64,000 nt of DNA from Flavobacterium flabelliforme. Its GTDB lineage: Bacteria; Bacteroidota; Bacteroidia; Flavobacteriales; Flavobacteriaceae. Of the stretch, positions 35,948 through 43,773 are shown one piece after another. The notes beneath the pieces are model-generated. The model worked only from the letters and a program-made list of their open reading frames with translations, was not told where the DNA came from and did no database searches. The DNA is taken from assembly GCF_017948675.1 (NCBI RefSeq), contig NZ_JAGFBU010000003.1, positions 25,627 to 89,626 on the forward strand, read 5' to 3'. Both the position numbers and the translations under genes were made by a program. How positions within the stretch are numbered: the first letter of the stretch is position 1; each line of letters opens with the position of its first letter.

Positions 35948-36113
35948 TAATTCGGCTTTAGCTGGTACCGCTGGCGGTACTTTTTTGAGTATTATTCCGA
36001 ATCTGAATTCGGAAGATGTTGTAAGAACTGTTATTTTAGCCGCTTTGGGTGCCATTGTCAGTTTTACAATTTCGGTTTTACTCAAATTTTTGATTCGAAA
36101 GCACAAAAAATAA
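35937..36113 (+). CDS. Small single-TM protein
   Basis: 58 residues from ATG 35937 (MTNSNSALAGTAGG), one TM helix (VILAALGAIVSFTISVLLKFL) and a basic tail RKHKK. Overlaps the preceding gene by 11 bp. A start at 35916 would lie deep in that gene. With the neighbours it looks like a cassette of unknown function; followed by two hairpins. Confidence 0.6.
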   Translation: MTNSNSALAGTAGGTFLSIIPNLNSEDVVRTVILAALGAIVSFTISVLLKFLIRKHKK

Positions 36114-36179
36114 TGCAATTCAAGTTATGGTGACCGTGAATTGCATTTTTGAAAGCCCAGACCGCAAGGTTTGGGCTTT
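36114..36179. terminator. Double hairpin between convergent genes
   Basis: TGCAATTCA / TGAATTGCA (9 bp, 36114-36145) and AAAGCCCAGACC / GGTTTGGGCTTT (12 bp with one G-T pair, 36152-36179). The second is a good terminator of the DUF5675 cassette; the first may be a processed stem. Confidence 0.7.
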
Positions 36180-36180
36180 G

Positions 36181-36366
36181 TTAGTTTTGATTTTCTTCAA
36201 ATAGATTCAAAGTAACTTCTTCAACTACCACATCAGCACAAGAACAATAGAGACCGTTATATTTTGCGCTGTCAATAGCCTTGTTTCTGCTGTCAAATAT
36301 GCCAAAGCAAACTCTTGACGCCTTGCTTTTCCAAATGTCCGTCTGGTATAAAATGAATAGTTTCAT
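36181..36366 (-). CDS. Small protein of mobile-region type
   Basis: 61 residues, KLFILYQTDIWKSKASRVCF then YNGLYCSCADVVVEEVTL. No family recognised. Small, soluble, mixed alpha/beta by composition. It is 25 bp downstream of the DUF6943 gene on the same strand, suggesting one transcript. Confidence 0.5.
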   Translation of the reverse strand: MKLFILYQTDIWKSKASRVCFGIFDSRNKAIDSAKYNGLYCSCADVVVEEVTLNLFEENQN

Positions 36367-36391
36367 AAACTCCCTTTTTTAAATTAGTGAA

Positions 36392-36817
36392 TCAAATTTT
36401 CTTGCAGTATCGGTCTAAAATAACCCTGCGCATATTGTTGATAAGATTGATGTTTTGATGAAAATGATTTTCTTGCTGCTCTATCAACCTTAGCGCCTTA
36501 ACTTCTTTTTGATGCTGCTCAAAATCTTGCAACATTTCATTGACTTTAGTAGAGAAATCTTTTTTGAAATCTTGAATTCTCAAAAAAGGAATTACAGAAC
36601 CATATAGGGATTTGTGACAGAATTTGGCTTTCCAAAGGCTATAGGCCAACCAATATACTGTTTCGGCATCCTCTTTGTTTGGAAAAATGATAACAAAACT
36701 ATTGGTGAATGGCTCTTTTTGAGGCTTTCCACTATTCAACCCTTTGTTAAGGATAAAGATTTTTTCGCCTTTGTAACGGGTGTTTTTCTGATGTGTTTTA
36801 ATGATAAAGTTTGGCAT
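36392..36817 (-). CDS. DUF6943-like protein
   Basis: 141 residues: FIIKTHQKNTRYKGEKIFIL, NKGLNSGKPQKEPFTNSFVI, ETVYWLAYSLW and GSVIPFLRIQDFKKDF. This matches the small DUF6943 family found in Bacteroidota conjugative and accessory elements. Function unknown. It marks the neighbourhood as mobile-element-derived. Confidence 0.7.
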   Translation of the reverse strand: MPNFIIKTHQKNTRYKGEKIFILNKGLNSGKPQKEPFTNSFVIIFPNKEDAETVYWLAYSLWKAKFCHKSLYGSVIPFLRIQDFKKDFSTKVNEMLQDFEQHQKEVKALRLIEQQENHFHQNINLINNMRRVILDRYCKKI

Positions 36818-36899
36818 GGCTTTGTTTTTTTGGTTGTACTTTTTTTCATGCTAAAATTTTTCGAAAAGAAAAAAGAGAGAAAAAGAAAGCCATCTTAAC

Positions 36900-37660
36900 A
36901 GCGCAAATGACGAACGGAAACGGAGGGAGGAACGACCGACTGAAAGTGAGGAATGGACGCTAGTATTGCTGATTTTTTATCTCTTTCTTTTCGATAAAAT
37001 GCAGGGTCGTTCTGGATTTTTTTTGAAGAATTTCTTATGGAAACTGCAATCAAACACCCCCAAGCACCGCAGAAAACAATAATTGTAGCGATAGCGGAAA
37101 TTATTGTGTTTCGAGGAGCGAAGTTGGCGGTGTTGCGGCAATCGAACAGCTACCATAAATGCGGGAATTGAGCGAAGGAACGAAGTGAAATGGAGCAGGT
37201 ATGAGCGTGAAACGGCGGGGAAGAAATATGACACAGCCTTTGGCTATCCTTGATTTAGGGCAAAGTGAGGTTTTACCGAACGGAGCCAACCCCGATAGCT
37301 GTGCGAAGGAGCAACCGCTGAAAAAACGGAGGGCTATAACCATAATATGGCTGGAATGTAATGTAGCGTAGGAACGGAGCGAAACGAAATGAAGCGTTAT
37401 TATGGTTATGGTAGCCCGACCGAACGCAGGAAGTGACCGTGTGGAGATGAGGAACGAAACAGTGCGAAAAAATAGCTGCTTATTTTCAAGCTGCTATTTT
37501 TTTAGTACTGCGAAGTGTCTGTGGAATGGAGGGAAACCAATACTGCTTCTTATAAAAAAAAGTATGCCTAAAGTACCCTAAAAGATGTTATGAAAATATA
37601 TGGTTGACCGACTGGAACAGCCGAACGGAACAAAGGGAACGACCGTAGGGAGACCGCTTG
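36900..37660. other. Non-coding purine-rich stretch of raised G+C
   Basis: About 760 bp, clearly richer in G+C than its neighbours (over half in the first line I counted by eye) and purine-rich on the plus strand. Short words recur: GGAACGA, GGAACGG, CGAACGGA, GACCGACTG. Inverted repeats occur at 37073-37108 and 37331-37346 / 37399-37417. Stray frames within it have no protein-like features. I know similar stretches from flavobacterial integrated elements; purpose unknown. Confidence 0.6.
37467..37503. terminator. Strong hairpin with T run
   Basis: 15-bp stem with one mismatch (AAAAAATAGCTGCTT arm), 6-nt loop, ending in T7, inside the purine-rich stretch. Confidence 0.65.
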
Positions 37661-37680
37661 ATTGCTTTAGTAGAAAAGGC

Positions 37681-38811
37681 TTATTTCACGTACTTATCAA
37701 TCATATATTGTGTAATCGGTTTTAATATTTTTTCATTTTCAGGGTGGAAACCTGGGCCATTAAAAAAATCAAGATGGTCTCCATTTTTACAATACCATAA
37801 AATGGGTTTATTATGCTTAAAAAAAGTTGTTGTATCCGAAACCTCAATTTTTTTTAAAGTTAGCATATTTTCATTCATCGGCAATTTGGAGTACAAATTT
37901 ACAATGCCGACTTCTTTAGTTTCACAGACAACCGCTTCATAATGGTCTTTTTGCCATTGCATACACGTTTTTTTTGGTAAAAACCAATATGCGCAACCAC
38001 CTAGGATTAAAATCAGAAGCATTGCGGGAATAATTTGCGGTGTCTGTAAAAATCGTATTTGCTTTTTTACCAAGAATGATGGTTGAATTATTCCATCATT
38101 CTCCATGTTGTCATTTATAGCAATTTTATCTTCTCCGGTAAATTTGGGTCCAACAGGACTATTGGGACTGTCAATAAGACTAAACTTTTTTTTTATAGAT
38201 TCTGTTTTTGAAAATTTAAGGTAAGGTCTTGGATTAAAATCAATCAATATTGCCGCAATATTTACCGCCTCAATATCAGTTAAATCCGTTTCTCCCTTAA
38301 AAAAGGTTTCAATAGGCCTGAATCTATCTGTTTGATCTTTTAATTTATTGGAACAATTTGGAACAAAATCAAATTGAAAAAAAGCAGAAAAGCTTTTTAA
38401 ATCATCAACGTTTGCATCATTTTTAAATAACTCGGCACACAATTTTCTCAATTTAGCGCGAGAAGGATTGAGCAAAAAACTGGAATGACTTCCCATTTTT
38501 TCTATCTCGTACTTCAATTTAATAGCTGCTTTATAATCTTCTAAAGTATTTTTCACCATAAGCTTAAAGTAATTTTTAGGAATTTTTAGGAATCCTTCGT
38601 CATACTGGGAATCATAGGAATTCCGTATCAATTTTACTTGAGAAGCATCATTACTTTGCCTCAGAATTAGTTGTTGTTCTATTTCGCGATACGGACAAAT
38701 GTACAAAACTACTTCTATAAAAGTGACGCTATACAGGACAGAATTTTTATTCCGGGAAGTATAATTAAACGGTTCTGTACTAGCTCGCTTTACTTCCCGA
38801 AAGAAAAACAA
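37681..38811 (-). CDS. Single-TM protein of unknown function
   Basis: 376 residues if the TTG at 38811 is the start; no ATG exists before about residue 85, and the frame is closed just upstream, so the N terminus is uncertain or eroded. A helical cytoplasmic part (residues about 40-260) is followed by one TM helix (IIPAMLLILILGGCAYWFLP) and a C-terminal domain starting KKTCMQWQKDHYEAVVC. I do not recognise the family. The flip of topology suggests a sensor or anti-sigma-like anchor; this is a guess. Confidence 0.55.
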   Translation of the reverse strand: MFFFREVKRASTEPFNYTSRNKNSVLYSVTFIEVVLYICPYREIEQQLILRQSNDASQVKLIRNSYDSQYDEGFLKIPKNYFKLMVKNTLEDYKAAIKLKYEIEKMGSHSSFLLNPSRAKLRKLCAELFKNDANVDDLKSFSAFFQFDFVPNCSNKLKDQTDRFRPIETFFKGETDLTDIEAVNIAAILIDFNPRPYLKFSKTESIKKKFSLIDSPNSPVGPKFTGEDKIAINDNMENDGIIQPSFLVKKQIRFLQTPQIIPAMLLILILGGCAYWFLPKKTCMQWQKDHYEAVVCETKEVGIVNLYSKLPMNENMLTLKKIEVSDTTTFFKHNKPILWYCKNGDHLDFFNGPGFHPENEKILKPITQYMIDKYVK

Positions 38812-38904
38812 ACTGTTCTCATTTTAATGGTTTAGCCAATACTAATTATTCGATTAAAGATATCGAATTGCTAAACCTATGTCCAATTTTTAACAATTAA
38901 AATC

Positions 38905-39138
38905 ATGAAAAAAATATTTTTTATAGCTGCTTTTACAGTATCAGGCTTAGTTATGGTATCCTGTGATGCGGATTCTATTGATAATACAACAGCGCAAGCA
39001 AAGGAATTCGCAATTAAAAAAGAAAACCTAAAATCAATGGAAAACGACAGTGTTTCTGTTCTTAAGATAAGTACGGTTAACGCAAATCTAGATCCTGGTG
39101 ATGAAATAATTATTATTACACCTCCAAAAAAGCCATAA
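38905..39138 (+). CDS. Small lipoprotein
   Basis: 77 residues with lipobox LVMVSCDAD (Cys20) and a short acidic mature part ending PPKKP. Too small for a domain. It lies 52 bp before the TPR kinase gene on the same strand and could be a signal peptide precursor or a regulon marker. Confidence 0.65.
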   Translation: MKKIFFIAAFTVSGLVMVSCDADSIDNTTAQAKEFAIKKENLKSMENDSVSVLKISTVNANLDPGDEIIIITPPKKP

Positions 39139-39190
39139 TAAAAAGCTTTAATTTATTATTAAATACTATTTTCGGGGAAAGAAACTTTAT

Positions 39191-40909
39191 ATGTTCCGTT
39201 CCCCGTTTTTTATTGTGCTATTTTTGCTTTTAATTGTGTCTTGTCAAAAGAATGTAAAAACAGTTATTGATATTTCTACTAAACAAGATAGCTTAGAAAA
39301 GACTAAAGCTATTAATTACTCAGGCTTAGGTGATGCTTATAATGTTGCTAATAAGCCAGATAGTGCTTTTTATTATTATAATAAGTCCAAAGAGTTATTT
39401 GAACATGTGGGGGACAGTTCTTACATTGCTTATAATTTACTCGGAATGGCTCAAATCCAACAGACTTCAGGAGATTATTATAGCAGCGAAGAAACGTTGA
39501 CCGAAGCTTTACCGTACATAAATAGTGATTTGCAATATCAAATGGCCGCAAATAATTTATTTGGGATTTCAGCAAAAGAAGTTAAAAATTACGATGACGC
39601 CGTTCGTTATTATAATACAATTTTAAAATCGGTAAAAGATTCCGTTTCTAGAATGGTAGCACTCAATAATATTGCTACGGTATATACGGAACAAACAAAG
39701 TATAGAAAAGCCATTGCTCTTTTAGAGCCCATTTTAAAATCGGATGTTTTAGATACACTACAGAATAAGAAAGCTAGAATTATTGACAATTTGGGATTTG
39801 CATATTACAAAGACAATCAAATTCAAAAGGGGCTAGCATTAATGAATCATGCTTTATCAATTAGAACTAAAATAAATGACTCCTATGGTAGTATTAAAAG
39901 CTATTTGCATTTAGCGGATTTTTATCAAAATAGAGATCATCAAAAATCGAAGGAGAATGCATTGCAGTCCTATAAATTAGCCACAAAGTATAAAAGTATA
40001 GATGAACGATTGGAGGCATTAGAAGTCTTAATGTCTTACAATCTAGAAAGAGGGGTAAATACTTATGCCGCATTGTTTGTAAATCTTAATGATAGCATTA
40101 AAACAGTACGAAACAATGCAAAAAATCAGTTTGCTAAAATTAAGTATGATTCTAGAGAAGCGACTTTGGAAAATATAAAATACAAGGGGCAAAGAGCAGA
40201 AACTCTTTTGCAACTTGAAACGCAAAAAAACCAAAAGTACTTGCTCAGTTTTGGATTCGTTGTGCTACTTGGAGGAATCGGTTTCCTAATCCACTATTTT
40301 AGAAATAAAAGTAAAAGAGAGTTATTAGTAGCAAGATACAATACCGAAACTCGAATTTCTAAAAAACTTCATGATGAACTGGCTAATGATGTTTTTTATA
40401 CGATGACTTTTGCGGAAACCCAAGATTTACAAAACCCTATAAAAAAGGAAACGCTGTTAGACAATCTTGATAAAATATATGTTAGAACACGAGATTTCTC
40501 TAAGGAGAATAGTACGATAGAGACAGGAGAAAGTTTTGAACACAATCTCAAACAAATGCTCAGTAGTTATAAAAGTGATAGTGTCGAAGTTATAATAAAA
40601 AATGGAAATATAATAGATTGGTCAAAAGTTCAAAACGAAAAAAAGATAGCGTTGCAAAGAGTCTTGCAAGAGCTCATGGTCAATATGAAAAAATACAGCC
40701 AAGCCACTTTTGTGATAATTGGTTTTGATAGCGATCAAAATTATGTAAAAATTGACTATTCAGATAATGGGGTTGGCCTCTCTGAAAAACTAATTTTAAA
40801 AAATGGCCTTCAAAATGCGGAAAACCGTATTCAGGCAGTAAAAGGAATACTTACTTTTGATTCTCAAATTAATAAAGGTTTCAAAGCTAAAATTTTACTT
40901 CCTAAATAA
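39191..40909 (+). CDS. TPR-containing sensor histidine kinase (lipoprotein-like N terminus)
   Basis: 572 residues. N-terminal signal with LLIVSCQKN, then about six TPR units (residues about 40-300, e.g. AYNVANKPDSAFYYYNKSKE), a TM helix at about 350-370 (YLLSFGFVVLLGGIGFLIHY), a coiled stretch, the HisKA_3-like KKLHDELANDVFYTM with phospho-acceptor His near 398, and an HATPase domain (VLQELMVNMKKYSQA, DYSDNGVGLS). Bacteroidota NarX-like kinases of this layout sense periplasmic signals. Pairs with the regulator 13 bp downstream. Confidence 0.88.
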   Translation: MFRSPFFIVLFLLLIVSCQKNVKTVIDISTKQDSLEKTKAINYSGLGDAYNVANKPDSAFYYYNKSKELFEHVGDSSYIAYNLLGMAQIQQTSGDYYSSEETLTEALPYINSDLQYQMAANNLFGISAKEVKNYDDAVRYYNTILKSVKDSVSRMVALNNIATVYTEQTKYRKAIALLEPILKSDVLDTLQNKKARIIDNLGFAYYKDNQIQKGLALMNHALSIRTKINDSYGSIKSYLHLADFYQNRDHQKSKENALQSYKLATKYKSIDERLEALEVLMSYNLERGVNTYAALFVNLNDSIKTVRNNAKNQFAKIKYDSREATLENIKYKGQRAETLLQLETQKNQKYLLSFGFVVLLGGIGFLIHYFRNKSKRELLVARYNTETRISKKLHDELANDVFYTMTFAETQDLQNPIKKETLLDNLDKIYVRTRDFSKENSTIETGESFEHNLKQMLSSYKSDSVEVIIKNGNIIDWSKVQNEKKIALQRVLQELMVNMKKYSQATFVIIGFDSDQNYVKIDYSDNGVGLSEKLILKNGLQNAENRIQAVKGILTFDSQINKGFKAKILLPK

Positions 40910-40921
40910 TACAACAAAAAT

Positions 40922-41590
40922 ATGTTTACAAAAGTTTTAATTGCAGATGATATAGATTTTAATGATGTGGGGGCGGCTCAAATACTCAAAGAACTTGATG
41001 TTCCCGAAATTCAATATTCAAAATATTGTGATGACGCTTTGTTAAAAATTAAAAGAGCATATATCGATGGCGCTCCTTTTCAACTGCTAATTTCTGATTT
41101 GTCTTTTAAAGAGGATCATCAGTTGAACAAACTCAATTCAGGTGAAGAATTAATAGCTGCAGTAAAACAGTTGTTCCCTAACATTAAGATTATTGTTTTT
41201 TCGATTGAAAACAGAGCACACCGTATCAAATTATTATTTGACGAGCTTAACATAGATGGCTATGTATTAAAAGGGAGAAACACCATATATGATCTTAAAA
41301 GAGCCATTCAAAAAGCGTACAATAATGAACCGGAAAATATTTCACCGGAATTGTTAAGCTTGCTTCAAGACAAGACTACAAGTGAAATAGACAACTATGA
41401 CGTGCAGTTGATTAGACATCTCTCCCATGGACTATCGCAAGAGAAGATGGAAACGGTATTGAAACAAGAAGGCATTAGCCCCAATAGTATAAGTTCTATT
41501 GAAAAGCGAGTTAATAAGCTTAAAATTTATTTTAAGGCAAACAATACAGTACATCTTATCGCTATAGCTAAGGATTTAGGGATTATTTAA
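40922..41590 (+). CDS. Response regulator with divergent C-terminal HTH
   Basis: 222 residues. Receiver part VLIADDIDFNDVGAAQIL with acidic DD at 9-10 and phospho-acceptor Asp in LLISDLSF (about residue 60), Lys in VLKGRN. The C-terminal part (SHGLSQEKMETVLKQEGISPNSIS...) resembles a LuxR-type HTH but is divergent. Partner of the TPR kinase; target genes unknown. Confidence 0.85.
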   Translation: MFTKVLIADDIDFNDVGAAQILKELDVPEIQYSKYCDDALLKIKRAYIDGAPFQLLISDLSFKEDHQLNKLNSGEELIAAVKQLFPNIKIIVFSIENRAHRIKLLFDELNIDGYVLKGRNTIYDLKRAIQKAYNNEPENISPELLSLLQDKTTSEIDNYDVQLIRHLSHGLSQEKMETVLKQEGISPNSISSIEKRVNKLKIYFKANNTVHLIAIAKDLGII

Positions 41591-41697
41591 CGAGCAAAAT
41601 TCAACTCTTTTCAGAGCTTTTGTCATCATCAAGTCCTTTTTTTTACTTACTTATTATAAGGCTCTCAAGGTTGTTAGTTTTTCCTTTACACTACTAT

Positions 41698-41946
41698 TTA
41701 TATGGATTTTATTCTTAGTTCTTTATGATTGGTAGATTTATTATCGCGATTCCATTCCCGTATTTCAATCGAGGAACTATTGATATTATTGACGTTCTGA
41801 AATAACAGGTAAAGATTATTTTTTGCTCCCTTCAAATTTCTTAAGCCATTTAAAAATTCTTGCACGACATTTTTTTTAGTTTCAAAATTTTTTGATTTTT
41901 CATTGGTTGGTTCATTGATGTACACTCTTCTGTTGACTTTTAGCAT
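41698..41946 (-). CDS. Small hypothetical protein
   Basis: 82 residues from the ATG at 41946 (MLKVNRRVYINEP); a GTG at 41958 is possible. No motif recognised; N, K and E rich. It lies 46 bp after the CoiA-like frame end and could be the last member of the defence transcript. Confidence 0.45.
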   Translation of the reverse strand: MLKVNRRVYINEPTNEKSKNFETKKNVVQEFLNGLRNLKGAKNNLYLLFQNVNNINSSSIEIREWNRDNKSTNHKELRIKSI

Positions 41947-42041
41947 AATGGCTTGCACCTTTTTGTTTTTGTGATTTTATAATTATTATTGACTAACTAT
42001 AAGGATACTTCTCATCATACATTTTCCAAAACCATTCTTCA

Positions 42042-43724
42042 TTAATCCCATTTTTTGTAATCTCCTTTTCGAATACATTCAATCGCGACTCTAAGTCTTT
42101 CGTCATTGCATTTTTCTTCTTCCCAATGGTATAAAAATCTTCGTGCTTCAGATAGTTTTTTAATTCTGTCGGACAATTCAATTCCTGAAGCGTTTTTTCC
42201 ATCCATGAGTTGTATAGTTCCTGTTCTAAAAACACTAATCCGATATTGATTTTCTCTTTTTCTATTGTCAATTCCTTCTCTAACTGTGTTTTCAAGTTGT
42301 GTATGATCTTCTTGAAGTTTTGTTCCTTTTTGCTCAAATTCTGTTGATAAGGAATCGATTCTTCTTCCAATATTTTCGATTTCTCTTGATAGTTTATCAA
42401 TTTTTGCTCTATGTCTAGATTGTTCTTCAAAATCAAGTTGCTCAATGAATTGGAAATGTTTGATTTCCTTTTCTCTATCTGCTCTTTCTCTATCGAGTAA
42501 GTAACTTTCTTCTCTTGCAATATTTTTTTCTTCCTCTCTAATTGTGTTAGTTCTGTCGTTGTGATCTTCCCTAATTCCTTCCGCAGTATTTCTAATTCCG
42601 TATTTTGCTGAAATTTGCTCGCGAGTATCTTCTTGCTCTTTTCTAAGGTCGCTTGATTTTGAATAAAATCTTCTTTCCACATCTGAATAGTATTCCAACG
42701 ATTCTTTTTCTTTTGTACTAAGAGCTCTTCCTGTTTCTTCAATTGTGCTTTCTTCAGATTCAAATTCTGTGAATATTTCATTCTCAGAGCTTCTTGCCAT
42801 TTCGTCCAGTCTTTGTCTAACCCCGTCTGAAGCTTTCTTAATTCTTGATATTTCTCGTTCAAACTGATTTTCAGTTCGTTTGTAAGATTGTGATTCCAGA
42901 CATCTTCTAATTGACCGTATAAGATTACCAATTTGCGCTGTTCTACAGGAGTAAGATTCTTCAAAAAGTCTTCTTTGCTCTTCATCAATGAATGGAATTC
43001 CTTTTGGATTTCCTTTGGAAACTGAAATGTAACTGGTGTTTGATTCGATTTCATTATAAACCCATTTAACTTTTGTAACTGATTTCAAAATTTTTTCAAT
43101 TTCTTCTTCCGGTACTTTCGGAATAATAATTTGAACTGTATTTATTCCTATCCTTCTTAATTTTATTTTTTTTTCATCATCTAATTTATGGGTAATTACA
43201 AATTCAACAAACAATATAGGTTTGTCCTCTTCGTCAAAAAAAGTTACATCAGGTCGAATTAATAAATAACGGTCTTCGATTTCAGGATTTTTACCCCATT
43301 TTATGGTACCTTCTTCATCTTCATAAAAAGAAAGTTGTGAAACTACTTTTGCTGCATGAATCGTTGTTTTTTCTTGAAGCAATATAGGGCTTCCTATTGT
43401 ACCTTTTGGTGGGAATTTGTATAAATCAGGGAGTTTTAATTCTTTTAATCTTCTGAGAATGTGTTCAGCTAATCGCTCCCGATATACTCTACTACTATAA
43501 ATACACTCTACAGTATCTTTATCTATATTTGAAGCATGGTGTCTAAAGTAAGATTGATGTTTAGGATTTTTGAATTTAATGGCCTGCATTTCTTTATTGC
43601 AGCCCATACAGTAATAACCATTAGCTCCGCTTTTTGATTGAGTTATATGAATTGGAATTTCTTTAATATCAAATGCCCAATCGTTTTGATTTTCAGAATC
43701 TTTAGTATTAATCTCGTTTTTCAT
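42042..43724 (-). CDS. CoiA-like protein with long coiled-coil tail
   Basis: 560 residues. N-terminal zinc-ribbon-like YYCMGCNKEMQAIKFK...YFRHHA is the pattern of CoiA-type competence nucleases, followed by a restriction-like domain (DVTFFDEEDKPILFVEFVITHK, an acidic / ExV-K-like site). Residues about 250-500 are a charged coiled coil (E, R, S, K). Codon third positions are A/T-rich in this frame, as in neighbours. Two features are odd: a second long frame overlaps it (41993-43054), and the C terminus may be continued in that frame at an A6 run (42051-42056). It follows hsdR by 49 bp. Confidence 0.78.
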   Translation of the reverse strand: MKNEINTKDSENQNDWAFDIKEIPIHITQSKSGANGYYCMGCNKEMQAIKFKNPKHQSYFRHHASNIDKDTVECIYSSRVYRERLAEHILRRLKELKLPDLYKFPPKGTIGSPILLQEKTTIHAAKVVSQLSFYEDEEGTIKWGKNPEIEDRYLLIRPDVTFFDEEDKPILFVEFVITHKLDDEKKIKLRRIGINTVQIIIPKVPEEEIEKILKSVTKVKWVYNEIESNTSYISVSKGNPKGIPFIDEEQRRLFEESYSCRTAQIGNLIRSIRRCLESQSYKRTENQFEREISRIKKASDGVRQRLDEMARSSENEIFTEFESEESTIEETGRALSTKEKESLEYYSDVERRFYSKSSDLRKEQEDTREQISAKYGIRNTAEGIREDHNDRTNTIREEEKNIAREESYLLDRERADREKEIKHFQFIEQLDFEEQSRHRAKIDKLSREIENIGRRIDSLSTEFEQKGTKLQEDHTQLENTVREGIDNRKRENQYRISVFRTGTIQLMDGKNASGIELSDRIKKLSEARRFLYHWEEEKCNDERLRVAIECIRKGDYKKWD

Positions 43725-43773
43725 AAAAAAAATAGAATTACATGCTCATTAGGGAATAAAAAAATGACTATGC

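Noticed and set aside
36614..36898. Plus-strand 94-codon frame
   Set aside because: Antisense to the better supported DUF6943-like gene.
36977..37343. Minus-strand frames of 80-85 codons in the purine-rich stretch
   Set aside because: Composition follows the skewed DNA (S, P, R rich); no motif or neighbour support.
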